A stretch of 40,365 nucleotides of DNA from Spirochaetota bacterium (lineage in GTDB: Bacteria > Spirochaetota > Spirochaetia > JABEVK01): contig JAIFLN010000037.1 in the NCBI GenBank assembly GCA_020049045.1, positions 1 through 40,365 of the forward strand, read 5' to 3'. Position 1 is the first letter of the stretch; each line of letters starts with the position of its first letter. The translations under genes and the position numbers were made by a program. The notes under the pieces are model-generated. The model was not told where the DNA came from and did no database searches. It worked only from the letters and a program-made list of their open reading frames with translations. Of the stretch, positions 7,713-15,232 are shown one piece after another.

Positions 7713-9352
7713 GTTCACACATTGTTCTGGGCGACGAAGCCCTGGCCCTGGGAGCCGTTCACGCCGGCCTGACTGCCGCCTACGGTTACCCGGGAACCCC
7801 CAGTACCGAAATTATGGAATACCTGCAGAGCCGGTTTGCCGGCGCTCTGGTGGCCCAATGGTGCGCCAACGAAAAAACAGCCTACGAAGAAGCCCTGGGA
7901 ACCTCGTTTGCCGGTTGCAGGGCTCTGGTCACCATGAAGCATGTGGGGCTGAATGTCGCCGCCGATCCGTTTATGAATTCCGCTCTTCTGAACCTCAAGG
8001 GAGGTTTGGTGGTTGCAGTCGCCGACGATCCCTCCATGCATTCGTCCCAGAATGAGCAGGACAGCCGGTACTTCGCAGATTTCGCCCACATCCCCTGTCT
8101 GGAACCCACCGACCAGCAGGAATGTTACGATATGGTCCGCGTCGCCTTTGACCTGTCGGAAGAACTCCATCTTCCGGTGATGATCCGGCTGGTAACGCGG
8201 CTTTCCCACTCCCGGGCTTCCATCGTCGATGCCCCTGCCCGCGAAAAGACCCCTCCTTCCAAGGCCACCGATAAACAGAACTGGATGCTGATCCCCTCTT
8301 TGGCCCGCAAGCGCTGGGACAAGGTGCTCTCGATCCAGGACCGGCTGCTCGCTCTGTCGGAAGCCAGCCCTTGGAACAAGCTTCACATCGTTGCAACCCC
8401 GGAAAGAAAGTCTCCCCTTGGCTTCCTTTGTACCGGTCTGGGTTTCAACTATTTCCGTGAAAACCTGGCTGAAATGCCGGGCAACGATAAGGTTCCCTAC
8501 CTTCAGGTCGGCCAGTATCCCGTTCCTGCCGGCCTCATTCGCCGTCTGGCCGAGACCGTCGAGACGCTGGTGGTTCTCGAGGAAGGCTACCCCCTGGTCG
8601 AACGTCTGGTCCGTGGTGTTCTCCCCCAAGCCCTGCGCATCAGAGGTAAGCTCGATGGCTTGGTCCCCCGATCAGGGGAACTCACTCCCGAAAATGTCAG
8701 GCCTGCCATGGGGTTGCCCCTCCATGAATGCCGGTCACTGGGGCTGGCCTCCGGTCTTCCAGAAGGATCCTGCGAGGAACTCGATGAAACGGCGCTTCCC
8801 GGCAGACCGCCCCAACTCTGCAAAGGCTGTCCTCATGGTGACAGTTACGAGGCCATCAAAGACGCTTTGGCCGCCTATCCCGACGGTTTGGTCACGGCCG
8901 ATATCGGATGCTACGCCCTCGGGGTGCTTCCCCCCTACGCGGTTCCCGAGACCATCATCTGCATGGGGGCTTCCATCGGTGTGGCCAAAGGAGCGTGGGA
9001 AGCGGGGTACAAACATGCGGTTGCCGTTATCGGCGACTCCACCTTCTACCATTCAGGGATCACCCCGCTGATCGACGCTATCTCAGCCAAAGCGGGAATC
9101 ACCGTCGTCATCCTAGACAACTCGACGGTGGGGATGACCGGTGGACAGGATACCATCCTTCCCGGCAGCCGGATTCCTGCCCTCATCCAGGCTCTTGGCG
9201 TTGATCCCGAGCACATTAGGGTGGTCGATGCCCTGCCCAAGAACCGGCAGGAAAACGCCCGAATCGTAAAAGAAGAGATCGCCTGGCCCGGCGTCTCTGT
9301 GGTCATCGCTGTGCGGGAATGCCTGGAAACTCTCAGGAAGGCAAAAAAATGA
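7709..9352 (+). CDS. iorA: Indolepyruvate ferredoxin oxidoreductase alpha subunit, lacking the C-terminal ferredoxin domain
   Basis: This is the large TPP-binding subunit that decarboxylates an arylpyruvate and forms the arylacyl-CoA. The 547 residues show an N-terminal pyrimidine-binding domain (AAYGYPGTPSTEIMEY), a middle domain and a C-terminal TPP domain (GDSTFYHSGITPL ... LDNSTVGMTGGQ). Cysteines at LCKGC (371, 374), DIGC (401) and REC (538) sit where related oxidoreductases hold a proximal [4Fe-4S] cluster. The protein stops nine residues after Cys538. Classical IorA continues with a two-cluster ferredoxin domain (CxxCxxC motifs), which is absent and cannot be hidden in another frame because iorB starts at the stop codon. 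The ATG at 7709 overlaps the aminotransferase stop. The electron acceptor is therefore uncertain. Confidence 0.9.
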   Translation: MSSHIVLGDEALALGAVHAGLTAAYGYPGTPSTEIMEYLQSRFAGALVAQWCANEKTAYEEALGTSFAGCRALVTMKHVGLNVAADPFMNSALLNLKGGLVVAVADDPSMHSSQNEQDSRYFADFAHIPCLEPTDQQECYDMVRVAFDLSEELHLPVMIRLVTRLSHSRASIVDAPAREKTPPSKATDKQNWMLIPSLARKRWDKVLSIQDRLLALSEASPWNKLHIVATPERKSPLGFLCTGLGFNYFRENLAEMPGNDKVPYLQVGQYPVPAGLIRRLAETVETLVVLEEGYPLVERLVRGVLPQALRIRGKLDGLVPRSGELTPENVRPAMGLPLHECRSLGLASGLPEGSCEELDETALPGRPPQLCKGCPHGDSYEAIKDALAAYPDGLVTADIGCYALGVLPPYAVPETIICMGASIGVAKGAWEAGYKHAVAVIGDSTFYHSGITPLIDAISAKAGITVVILDNSTVGMTGGQDTILPGSRIPALIQALGVDPEHIRVVDALPKNRQENARIVKEEIAWPGVSVVIAVRECLETLRKAKK

Positions 9353-9933
9353 AATATGACATTATTCTCGCTGGAGTAGGGGGGCAGGGGGTTCTCTCCC
9401 TGGCCACGGTGATCGCCGCAGGTGCCGCTCGGGCAGGTCTTCACGTCCGCCAGTCCGAAGTCCACGGCATGGCCCAGCGCGGTGGTTCGGTCCTGGCTCA
9501 TCTCCGACTTTCCGACACAACCATCTTCTCCGACCTTATCCCTCGGGGCCGTGCCGATCTGGTTCTAGCCATGGAGCCCCTAGAAGCCCTGCGCTACACC
9601 GATTATCTGGCTCCTGACGGAGCGGTGGTCACGGGTATCGAGCCCTTTCTCAATATCCCCTCGTACCCGGACATGGACAGAATTCTCTCCCCGCTGCGCT
9701 TGATTCCACGGCACCGGCTGATCGCCGCGTCTCCTCTGGCCAAGCAGGCCGGCCATTCCCGGGCTGCCAATGTCATTCTTGTGGGGGCGGCTTCAGCCTA
9801 TATTCCCCTTGAAGAGGCGTTTTTTCTCGCCGGAATCTCCGACATCTTCGGTCGCAAAGGCCCGCAGGTGGTGGCCCTCAACGAGAAGGCTTTCACCTTG
9901 GGCCGCACTGCCCCCGAAGCGGGACAAGCGTGA
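9349..9933 (+). CDS. iorB: Indolepyruvate oxidoreductase beta subunit
   Basis: A 194-residue gamma-type domain protein of the 2-oxoacid:acceptor oxidoreductase superfamily. The GVGGQG motif at residues 9-14 and the MAQRGGSV segment after it are diagnostic. It pairs with IorA to oxidise arylpyruvates with CoA to arylacetyl-CoA plus CO2. The ATG at 9349 lies in the ATGA overlap with the iorA stop; a longer reading from 9319 would sit inside iorA and has no ribosome site. Its own stop overlaps the first paaK start (GTGA), continuing the chain of coupled genes. Length is normal for the family. Confidence 0.93.
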   Translation: MKYDIILAGVGGQGVLSLATVIAAGAARAGLHVRQSEVHGMAQRGGSVLAHLRLSDTTIFSDLIPRGRADLVLAMEPLEALRYTDYLAPDGAVVTGIEPFLNIPSYPDMDRILSPLRLIPRHRLIAASPLAKQAGHSRAANVILVGAASAYIPLEEAFFLAGISDIFGRKGPQVVALNEKAFTLGRTAPEAGQA

Positions 9934-11258
9934 GCACTCCCTCCCCGGTGGAAACCCTTTCCCGTCACGAGCTTGCAGACCTTCAGCTGACCAAGCTGCG
10001 TCAGGCCGTTGACCGGGCACTTTCCACCTCGCATTACCAGGCGAAACTGGCCGGATGCGGTATCGCCTGTGGAGAAGATCTCAAGACCTTGGCCGACCTC
10101 CGGAAGTTGCCCTTCACAGTGAAGGATGACCTGCGCCAGGCCTTTCCCGACGGCCTCAAGGCTGTTCCTCAGTCTGAAGTTGTCCGGATGCACGCCTCCA
10201 GCGGAACCACTGGAATTCCCACCGTCATATACTACACCCGGGCTGACATTGACCGTTGGACAGAACTGGGAGCCCGCTCGGCCGCCGCTACCGGCTGCAC
10301 CAGCGCCGATGTGTTTCAGAATATGATGAGTTACGGTCTGTTCACCGGGGGGCTGGGACTGCACTACGCGGCCGAAAGGCTGGGCATGATGGTGATTCCG
10401 GCCGGAGGCGGGAACACCCAGCGCCAGCTCAAACTGATGAAAGACTTCGGCACCACGGTGGTCCATGCCACTCCCAGCTACCTGCTTCATGTCTACGACC
10501 AGCTTGCTGAATTCGGGGTCGACCGCAAAGACCTGAAGCTTCAACGGGCATTTGTAGGGGCCGAACCCCATACAGAAGACATCCGATGCCGCTTGGAAGC
10601 CCTCTGGGGTATCCAGGTCTTCAACTCGTACGGCCTGTCGGAAATGAACGGCCCCGGTGTGGCTTTCGAGTGCGTCCACCGGGCTGGAATGCATCTCTGG
10701 GAAGACGCCTACCTGATGGAAATCATCGATCCCGATACCGGCGAGGTCTTGCCCGAAGGAGCTGAAGGCGAGCTCGTCCTGACCATTCTTGACCGTCAGG
10801 CGACACCTCTGCTGCGTTACCGAACCCGGGATCTGACCAGCATCATTGCTGAGCCCTGCGCCTGCGGCCGCACCCACCGGCGCATCCGGCGTATCAAAGG
10901 GCGCAGCGATGACATGCTCATCATCAACGGTGTCAACGTGTTCCCTTCCCAAATCGAAGAAGTGGTCATGAAGACCGCGGGCGTCGGCTCCAACTACCAG
11001 ATTCTTGTGAAAAAGGACGGAGCCCTCGACAGCCTTATCGTGCGTCTCGAACTCGATGCCCCCCACTTCAGTGACGATATGCGCGACCTCGAAGCCCTGC
11101 GCTCCCGGATTGCCGGAAACTTGATGACCAGTATTTCCCTGAAGCCCAAAGTCGAACTCCATGAACCCGGGTTTCTTCCCGTTTCCGAAGGGAAAGCCGT
11201 CCGTGTCATTGACGAACGGCCGACGCTGCCAGAAGGGCCTGAAGGAAGCTGCCCGTGA
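9930..11258 (+). CDS. paaK: Phenylacetate--CoA ligase family protein, copy 1
   Basis: A 442-residue adenylate-forming enzyme of the PaaK branch. Seen: P-loop HASSGTTG (88-95), the adenylate motif SYGLSE (233-238), RYRTRD (296-301), the [16 protein letters not shown] hinge region (325-340) and the C-terminal lysine in SEGK (Lys422) used in adenylation. PaaK converts an arylacetate, ATP and CoA to arylacetyl-CoA, AMP and PPi, and the reaction is reversible. After IorAB, the reverse direction (releasing arylacetate and making ATP) is an attractive inference. It starts at GTG 9930, overlapping the iorB stop. Cysteines in FEC (248) and CAC (310, 312) recur in copy 2 and could bind a metal. C-terminal tail after Lys422 is longer than in copy 2. 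Confidence 0.92.
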   Translation: MSTPSPVETLSRHELADLQLTKLRQAVDRALSTSHYQAKLAGCGIACGEDLKTLADLRKLPFTVKDDLRQAFPDGLKAVPQSEVVRMHASSGTTGIPTVIYYTRADIDRWTELGARSAAATGCTSADVFQNMMSYGLFTGGLGLHYAAERLGMMVIPAGGGNTQRQLKLMKDFGTTVVHATPSYLLHVYDQLAEFGVDRKDLKLQRAFVGAEPHTEDIRCRLEALWGIQVFNSYGLSEMNGPGVAFECVHRAGMHLWEDAYLMEIIDPDTGEVLPEGAEGELVLTILDRQATPLLRYRTRDLTSIIAEPCACGRTHRRIRRIKGRSDDMLIINGVNVFPSQIEEVVMKTAGVGSNYQILVKKDGALDSLIVRLELDAPHFSDDMRDLEALRSRIAGNLMTSISLKPKVELHEPGFLPVSEGKAVRVIDERPTLPEGPEGSCP

Positions 11259-11281
11259 ACCACCGTGGTAAGGAGTACCCC

Positions 11282-12583
11282 ATGATCTGGAATCCTTTGG
11301 CCGAATGCCAGTCCCTGAAGGACAGGCAGCGGCTGCAGTCCGACCGCCTCGGTACCTTGGTGGACAGGGTCTACCGGCGAGTCCCCTTTTACCGGCAGAA
11401 AATGGACGCCCTGGGCATCAAACCCTCCGATATCCAGTCCATCGCCGATATCGCCAAGCTGCCATTCACCAGCAAGGATGAGTTGCGCCAGACCTACCCC
11501 TACGGGCTGCTGGCCTGCCGCCGGGAAGAGCTGGTTGAGATCCACACGTCTTCCGGCACCACGGGAACTCCTGTTGTCGGAGCGTACACCGCCGCTGACA
11601 TTGAACTCTGGTCGGAGGTTATGGGCCGAACCCTGACGATGGCAGGGTGCAAAAAGGGCGACACCGTTCAGAACGCCTATGGTTACGGGCTGTTCACCGG
11701 CGGTCTGGGTGTCCACTATGGTGCCCGGAAAATCGGCGCGAATGTGATTCCCATCTCTTCGGGAAACACGAGGCGCCAGTTGGCCATCATGAAAGATTTC
11801 GGGACCACGCTCCTGGCCTGCACCCCGAGTTACGCCCTCTATATGGCCGAGAGCGCCCGGGAGGAAGGGTTTGACCTCAAGGACTTCCCTCTGAAAGCGG
11901 GCTGTTTCGGGGCCGAACCGTGGAGCAGCGGTATGCGGAGCCAAATCGAGGCTTCTCTGGGCATCTCGGCCCATGACATTTACGGACTCACGGAAATCAT
12001 TGGCCCCGGTGTTTCAGCCGAGTGTTCCTGCAAGGAAGGGCTCCACGTCAACGAAGACGTGTTCTATCCCGAAATCATTGATCCGCTCACCGGACAGCCG
12101 CTCCCCGACGGGCAAAAGGGAGAACTTGTCATCACCTCCCTCACCCGCGAAGGTTCCCCTCTGATCCGCTACCGAACCCGGGATATCACCTATCTGATAC
12201 GGGAAACCTGTTCCTGTGGCCGTACCACTGTTCGCATGCACCGCCTTCTGGGCAGAACCGACGATCTTTTGATTATCCGGGGCGTCAATGTCTTCCCGTC
12301 GCAAATCGAACATGTCCTGACCCGCATCGAAGGAACCCAACCCCACTACCAGATTGTGGTCGACCGCGGGGCTACCTACCTCGACGAGATTGAAGTTCAT
12401 GTTGAAGTTGAGGAAGCCATTTTCTCCGACGTCACCGGAACTCTTGAGAAATTGAAGAAGACCATTCATGACGAGCTGAAAAGTGAGTTGGGCCTTTCGG
12501 CCTTGATCAAACTCGTCGAGCCCAAGGCCATTCAACGCAGCGAGGGCAAAGCCAAAAGAATCATTGACAAGAGGACCTTATGA
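11282..12583 (+). CDS. paaK: Phenylacetate--CoA ligase family protein, copy 2
   Basis: A 433-residue paralogue of the gene just upstream, aligning along nearly its whole length. Motifs: HTSSGTTG (88-95), [32 protein letters not shown] and the C-terminal SEGKAKR lysine (Lys423). The ATG at 11282 is chosen because TAAGGAG (11269-11275) lies six bases upstream and the N-terminus MIWNP is the family form. A GTG at 11255 overlapping the preceding stop would add nine residues but has no better support. Two adjacent copies suggest different arylacetate substrates (indole-, phenyl- or hydroxyphenylacetate) or a heteromer; the sequence cannot decide. The stop overlaps the ACT gene (ATGA). Confidence 0.93.
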   Translation: MIWNPLAECQSLKDRQRLQSDRLGTLVDRVYRRVPFYRQKMDALGIKPSDIQSIADIAKLPFTSKDELRQTYPYGLLACRREELVEIHTSSGTTGTPVVGAYTAADIELWSEVMGRTLTMAGCKKGDTVQNAYGYGLFTGGLGVHYGARKIGANVIPISSGNTRRQLAIMKDFGTTLLACTPSYALYMAESAREEGFDLKDFPLKAGCFGAEPWSSGMRSQIEASLGISAHDIYGLTEIIGPGVSAECSCKEGLHVNEDVFYPEIIDPLTGQPLPDGQKGELVITSLTREGSPLIRYRTRDITYLIRETCSCGRTTVRMHRLLGRTDDLLIIRGVNVFPSQIEHVLTRIEGTQPHYQIVVDRGATYLDEIEVHVEVEEAIFSDVTGTLEKLKKTIHDELKSELGLSALIKLVEPKAIQRSEGKAKRIIDKRTL

Positions 12584-12996
12584 TCATCAAACAGATTTCG
12601 ATCTTTATGGAAAACACCACAGGCCGCCTGGCCGAAACCACAGCGCTATTGGCCGGCGCAGGGATTAACCTCCGGGCGATTTCCATCGCCGACACGGCTG
12701 ATTTCGGAATTCTGCGCATGGTCACTGATAAACCTGATGAAACGCTGGCGCTTCTGCGGGGTTCGGGAATGACAGCCCGTGAAACCGACGTCATTGGTGT
12801 TGAAGTTCAGGACCACCCGGGAGAACTGGCCCGGGTAATGGCCCTGTTCCGCGACGAAGGAATCAACATTGAATACCTTTACGCCTCACTGGAAAGGAAA
12901 AAGGAGATGGCTGTCATCATTTTCAAGGTTGCTCTTGTAGAAAAAAGTCTGGAAATGCTGACTCGCAGTGGCTACACGACCGTCAGTTCTTTCTGA
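12580..12996 (+). CDS. Tandem ACT-domain protein
   Basis: A 138-residue protein made of two ACT domains (about 1-65 and 70-138). Each has the usual start: [22 protein letters not shown] for the first and a [17 protein letters not shown] segment for the second, followed by the G-I-N-(L/I) turn. ACT domains bind amino acids and regulate enzymes. Free-standing double-ACT proteins are common beside IorAB/PaaK genes. It overlaps the paaK stop by four bases, so it is made with the pathway and probably senses an aromatic amino acid. There is no catalytic domain. Its partner is not known. Confidence 0.88.
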   Translation: MIIKQISIFMENTTGRLAETTALLAGAGINLRAISIADTADFGILRMVTDKPDETLALLRGSGMTARETDVIGVEVQDHPGELARVMALFRDEGINIEYLYASLERKKEMAVIIFKVALVEKSLEMLTRSGYTTVSSF

Positions 12997-13008
12997 TATC
13001 CTTGACCC

Positions 13009-13380
13009 ATGGCCTTCCAAACGTATTCCATTGTCCGTCCCGAACATTTGAACCACCATGGCTTTCTGTTCGGTGGACAACTTCTACTCTGGGTCGATGA
13101 ATTTGCCTGGCTGGCGGCGGCCAAAGAGAACCCCGGCTGCAAACTGGTCACCCGTGCCATGGACAAGATCGAGTTCAGCGAGCGGGCGGGAGTGGGGGCC
13201 ATCCTCCGGTTTGACGTCGACCAGACACGAAGAGGCCGGACCAGCATGCAATATACAGTTCATGTCTGGTCCGATGAACCCGGTGCCACCGCTGACGTGA
13301 AAATCTTCTCAACGACGGTCACCTTCGTCAATGTTGATGCCCAGGGAAACAAAATCGACCTCTGCTGCACCGACGAGTAG
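13009..13380 (+). CDS. Hotdog-fold acyl-CoA thioesterase
   Basis: A 123-residue protein with the YciA/ACOT-type hotdog signature HGFLFGGQLLLWVDE (17-31), including the HGxxFGG turn and Asp30, the acidic residue expected in catalysis. It hydrolyses acyl-CoA to acid and CoA in the cytoplasm. It begins 12 bases after the ACT gene on the same strand, so it probably shares the operon and may discharge aryl- or acyl-CoA when free CoA runs low. The ribosome site is weak. It ends nine bases before the convergent tpx stop, with no visible terminator between. Fold is secure; substrate unknown. Confidence 0.85.
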   Translation: MAFQTYSIVRPEHLNHHGFLFGGQLLLWVDEFAWLAAAKENPGCKLVTRAMDKIEFSERAGVGAILRFDVDQTRRGRTSMQYTVHVWSDEPGATADVKIFSTTVTFVNVDAQGNKIDLCCTDE

Positions 13381-13389
13381 TCCGAATCC

Positions 13390-13890
13390 TTAGCTGAGAA
13401 CCTTCCACACAGCGTCGTAGTCGGGCTCCTGGGCAATCTCGGGTACCTGCTCGGTATAGATCACCATATCCTTCTCATCAAGGACAACGACCGCACGGCT
13501 CATGACGCCGGCCAGCTTCCCAGAAGTGATCGTCACTCCATAGTCTTGCCCAAACTGTCGGTCACGCATCTGGCTCAGTACCACGACATTGCCGATGTTG
13601 TTCGCTTCACAGAAACGCTTGGCGGCAAAGGGAAGGTCGGCGCTGATGTTGAGCACGACGACGTCGGAACGTCCCTGTACTTTGGCGTTAAACTTCTGTG
13701 CCGAAAGCGCGCAGACCGACGTGTCAAGACTCGGGACAATGTTCAGAACCTTTTTTTTGCCGGAGAAATCCGCCAGACCGACATCGGTCAAATCTGAGAG
13801 AGTCAGCTTGAAGGCGGGAGCCTTTGTGCCCTTGGCAGGGAGAAAACCTACGGTGGTAATGGGATTGCCCTTGAGGGTGATTGATGCCAT
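13390..13890 (-). CDS. tpx: Thiol peroxidase (Tpx, atypical 2-Cys peroxiredoxin)
   Basis: A 166-residue peroxiredoxin of the Tpx group, which reduces H2O2 and organic hydroperoxides with thioredoxin. The peroxidatic Cys60 is in the SLDTSVC motif with Thr57 two residues after the Ser-Leu-Asp lead, and the resolving Cys94 is in KRFCEANNIGNV, both at the spacing usual for Tpx. The start is the ATG at 13888-13890 because AAGGAG (complement of 13897-13902) lies seven bases upstream; an upstream extension of 14 residues is possible but has no ribosome site. It is transcribed against the metabolic operon and away from the tRNA-Thr promoter. For an anaerobe this is a typical oxygen-defence gene. Confidence 0.96.
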   Translation of the reverse strand: MASITLKGNPITTVGFLPAKGTKAPAFKLTLSDLTDVGLADFSGKKKVLNIVPSLDTSVCALSAQKFNAKVQGRSDVVVLNISADLPFAAKRFCEANNIGNVVVLSQMRDRQFGQDYGVTITSGKLAGVMSRAVVVLDEKDMVIYTEQVPEIAQEPDYDAVWKVLS

Positions 13891-13908
13891 AATAAACTCC
13901 TTGAACAG

Positions 13909-13937
13909 AAAGTAGGGATGTCTCGCCGCCAAGGCAA
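13909..13937 (-). promoter_or_regulatory. Possible tpx promoter
   Basis: On the minus strand, TTGCCT (13932-13937) and TACTTT (13909-13914) lie 17 bases apart, upstream of the tpx ribosome site. The -10 match is poor, so this is tentative. Confidence 0.3.
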
Positions 13938-13974
13938 GTGTGTCCGAGCCACTCAGGAATTCTTTTTCCTCCTG

Positions 13975-14003
13975 TTGACAAAGAGGGTGTCGGTCCTTAT
14001 AGT
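13975..14003 (+). promoter_or_regulatory. Strong sigma70-type promoter of the tRNA-Thr/rpmG/secE/nusG/rpl-rpo operon
   Basis: TTGACA (13975-13980) and TATAGT (13998-14003) are spaced 17 bases apart, a near-perfect consensus. Transcription would start near 14010, about 13 bases before tRNA-Thr. No other promoter of this quality is seen until the tuf leader, so it may drive the whole block through rpoC or rpsG. Confidence 0.8.
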
Positions 14004-14022
14004 CATCTTCACGCTTTAGTGC

Positions 14023-14094
14023 GCCTTCTTAGCTCAGTGGTAGAGCATCTCCATGGTAAGGAGAAGGTCTGCGGTTCAAATCCGCAAGAAGGCT
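14023..14094 (+). tRNA. tRNA-Thr (anticodon GGT)
   Basis: A full cloverleaf: acceptor GCCTTCT/AGAAGGC, D-arm GCTCAGTGGTAGAGC, anticodon stem TCTCC/GGAGA with loop ATGGTAA (anticodon GGT) and T-arm TGCGG-TTCAAAT-CCGCA. The discriminator base is T and CCA is not encoded. It is the first gene of the operon and must be cut out of a transcript that continues into rpmG. Confidence 0.95.
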
Positions 14095-14123
14095 CTCTGT
14101 TTTTGGTTTTCTGGAGAAAAAAT

Positions 14124-14300
14124 ATGGCAAAGAAAAGCAAGGGTGGCGTGGAACTGATCGCCTTGGTTTGTACCGAGACGGGTCTGAGAAACTACACCAC
14201 GAAGAAGAACCGCCGGAATAATCCGGAAAAGTTGGAGCTGATGAAATACTGCCCCAAGCTCCGTAAGCATACCCTTCATCGCGAAGGGAAGATTAAGTAA
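14124..14300 (+). CDS. rpmG: 50S ribosomal protein L33
   Basis: A 58-residue basic protein of the large subunit. The [10 protein letters not shown] and [14 protein letters not shown] segments identify L33. Zinc-binding L33 has two CxxC pairs; here each pair has lost its second cysteine (Cys16...Thr19 and Cys43...Leu46), so a zinc site is unlikely although the rest resembles the zinc form. The start is the ATG at 14124 with GGAGA upstream; an in-frame extension upstream would read through tRNA-Thr. It lies between tRNA-Thr and tRNA-Trp in one transcript. Confidence 0.95.
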   Translation: MAKKSKGGVELIALVCTETGLRNYTTKKNRRNNPEKLELMKYCPKLRKHTLHREGKIK

Positions 14301-14311
14301 GGTTTCGATAC

Positions 14312-14384
14312 AGGTCAGTAGCTCCAATGGTAGAGCGGCGGTCTCCAAAACCGTTTGTTGGGGGTTCGAGTCCCTCCTGACCTG
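14312..14384 (+). tRNA. tRNA-Trp (anticodon CCA)
   Basis: A cloverleaf with acceptor AGGTCAG/CTGACCT, D-arm GCTCCAATGGTAGAGC, anticodon stem GCGGT/ACCGT with loop CTCCAAA (anticodon CCA), T-loop TTCGAGT and discriminator G, as expected for bacterial tRNA-Trp. CCA is not encoded. It sits 11 bases after rpmG and just before secE, a position known from many bacteria including treponemes. Confidence 0.95.
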
Positions 14385-14407
14385 CGTTTTCACAAGAGGT
14401 GACCTCC

Positions 14408-14587
14408 ATGAAAAAAATCAAGGCGTTCTTCAGCGAAATGATGGTCGAGCTCCGGAAGGTGATTTGGCCGAGTCCCGAAAAGGTAGCTGAGAACACCCGC
14501 CTCGTCGTTATATCGACCGTCGTGTTTTCCCTCTTTTTTGGATTCGTCGATTTCGTCCTCGTGGCTGGCCTCAACCTTTTCTTCTAA
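14408..14587 (+). CDS. secE: Preprotein translocase subunit SecE
   Basis: A 59-residue single-span subunit of the SecYEG channel. The amphipathic segment VELRKVIWPSPEK is the SecE signature and is followed by one transmembrane helix (about residues 33-58). This is the short SecE type, not the three-helix form of E. coli. The ATG at 14408 is chosen over a GTG at 14399 because AGAGGTGA immediately upstream serves as ribosome site. It precedes nusG by ten bases. Confidence 0.95.
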   Translation: MKKIKAFFSEMMVELRKVIWPSPEKVAENTRLVVISTVVFSLFFGFVDFVLVAGLNLFF

Positions 14588-14597
14588 GGAGGCTTGA

Positions 14598-15155
14598 ATG
14601 GCCCGTGCTTGGTATATTCTCCAGACCTATTCCCAGTTTGAAAATCGCGTCGAGCGAAACATTCGGCTTTTGATGGAAGAAGGCGGTCCGTTGGCTACCG
14701 GGGTTTTTGACATCAAAGTTCCCACGGAACGTGTTGTTGAAAATAAAAATGGCAAGAGGGTGGAGAAAGAGGTCAAAATCTGGCCCGGATATATCCTTCT
14801 TGAAATGGATCTGCCGAATTTGGGCTGGAAGGATTTGGTGTCGCCGATCAAGCGCCTGCAGGGTGTCAGTGGCTTCGTCGGTGCTGTGGGAAATGCCAAG
14901 CCTCTTCCTGTTTCCAATGATGAGGTTAAGCAGATTCTGATGCGGTCGGGCGATATCAAAGCCGACAAGTCGGTCCTGGTTCAGCACAACTTCCGGGAAG
15001 GCATGGAGGTCCGAATCAATGAGGGGCCTTTTGAGTCTTTTACCGGGAATATCGAAGAGGTCAATCTGGTCAAGCAGAAGCTTCGGGTCATGGTTGGCAT
15101 TTTTGGTCGGGCTACCCCTGTGGAAGTTGATTTCCATCAGGTTGAGAAAGTTTGA
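14598..15155 (+). CDS. nusG: Transcription termination/antitermination protein NusG
   Basis: A 185-residue NusG with the N-terminal NGN domain (ARAWYILQTYSQFENRVE start, IWPGYILLEM) and a C-terminal KOW domain (EGMEVRINEGPFESFTGNIE). It binds RNA polymerase, reduces pausing, links to Rho or to S10 and couples transcription with translation. A perfect AAGGAGG site lies five to ten bases upstream of the ATG. It has no domain II insertion. The genes for its partners S10 and RNA polymerase are in the same window. Confidence 0.97.
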   Translation: MARAWYILQTYSQFENRVERNIRLLMEEGGPLATGVFDIKVPTERVVENKNGKRVEKEVKIWPGYILLEMDLPNLGWKDLVSPIKRLQGVSGFVGAVGNAKPLPVSNDEVKQILMRSGDIKADKSVLVQHNFREGMEVRINEGPFESFTGNIEEVNLVKQKLRVMVGIFGRATPVEVDFHQVEKV

Positions 15156-15232
15156 AAGACTAGCGTTTCAACGTAGTTGAACAGTTTGGGAGACCTTCGT
15201 ACGAAGGTCGATATCACCACAGGAGAGCTGTC
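15156..15232 (+). promoter_or_regulatory. rplK leader with perfect hairpin, candidate L1 control site
   Basis: The 77-base gap between nusG and rplK contains GACCTTC-GTAC-GAAGGTC at 15192-15209, a 7-bp stem, preceded by TTTGGGA and followed by the AGGAG site at 15221-15225. In E. coli the leader of this operon is bound by L1 to repress translation of L11 and L1. The same role is inferred here from position; no U-tract follows, so it is not a terminator. Confidence 0.45.

Noticed and set aside
7709-9400. Frameshift explaining the short IorA
   Set aside because: No ferredoxin-type CxxCxxC segment is found in any frame after the stop, and iorB starts in the stop codon with a normal beginning.
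9798-11162. Long minus-strand frame opposite paaK copy 1
   Set aside because: Shadow of the coding strand: no family resemblance, and paaK and iorB on the plus strand carry clear motifs.
11255-11281. GTG at 11255 as start of paaK copy 2
   Set aside because: The ATG at 11282 has a better-spaced TAAGGAG and the family N-terminus MIWNP; the GTG remains possible.
14396-14406. Palindrome GAGGTGACCTC over the secE ribosome site
   Set aside because: The arms are too close to fold into a stable hairpin; probably chance.
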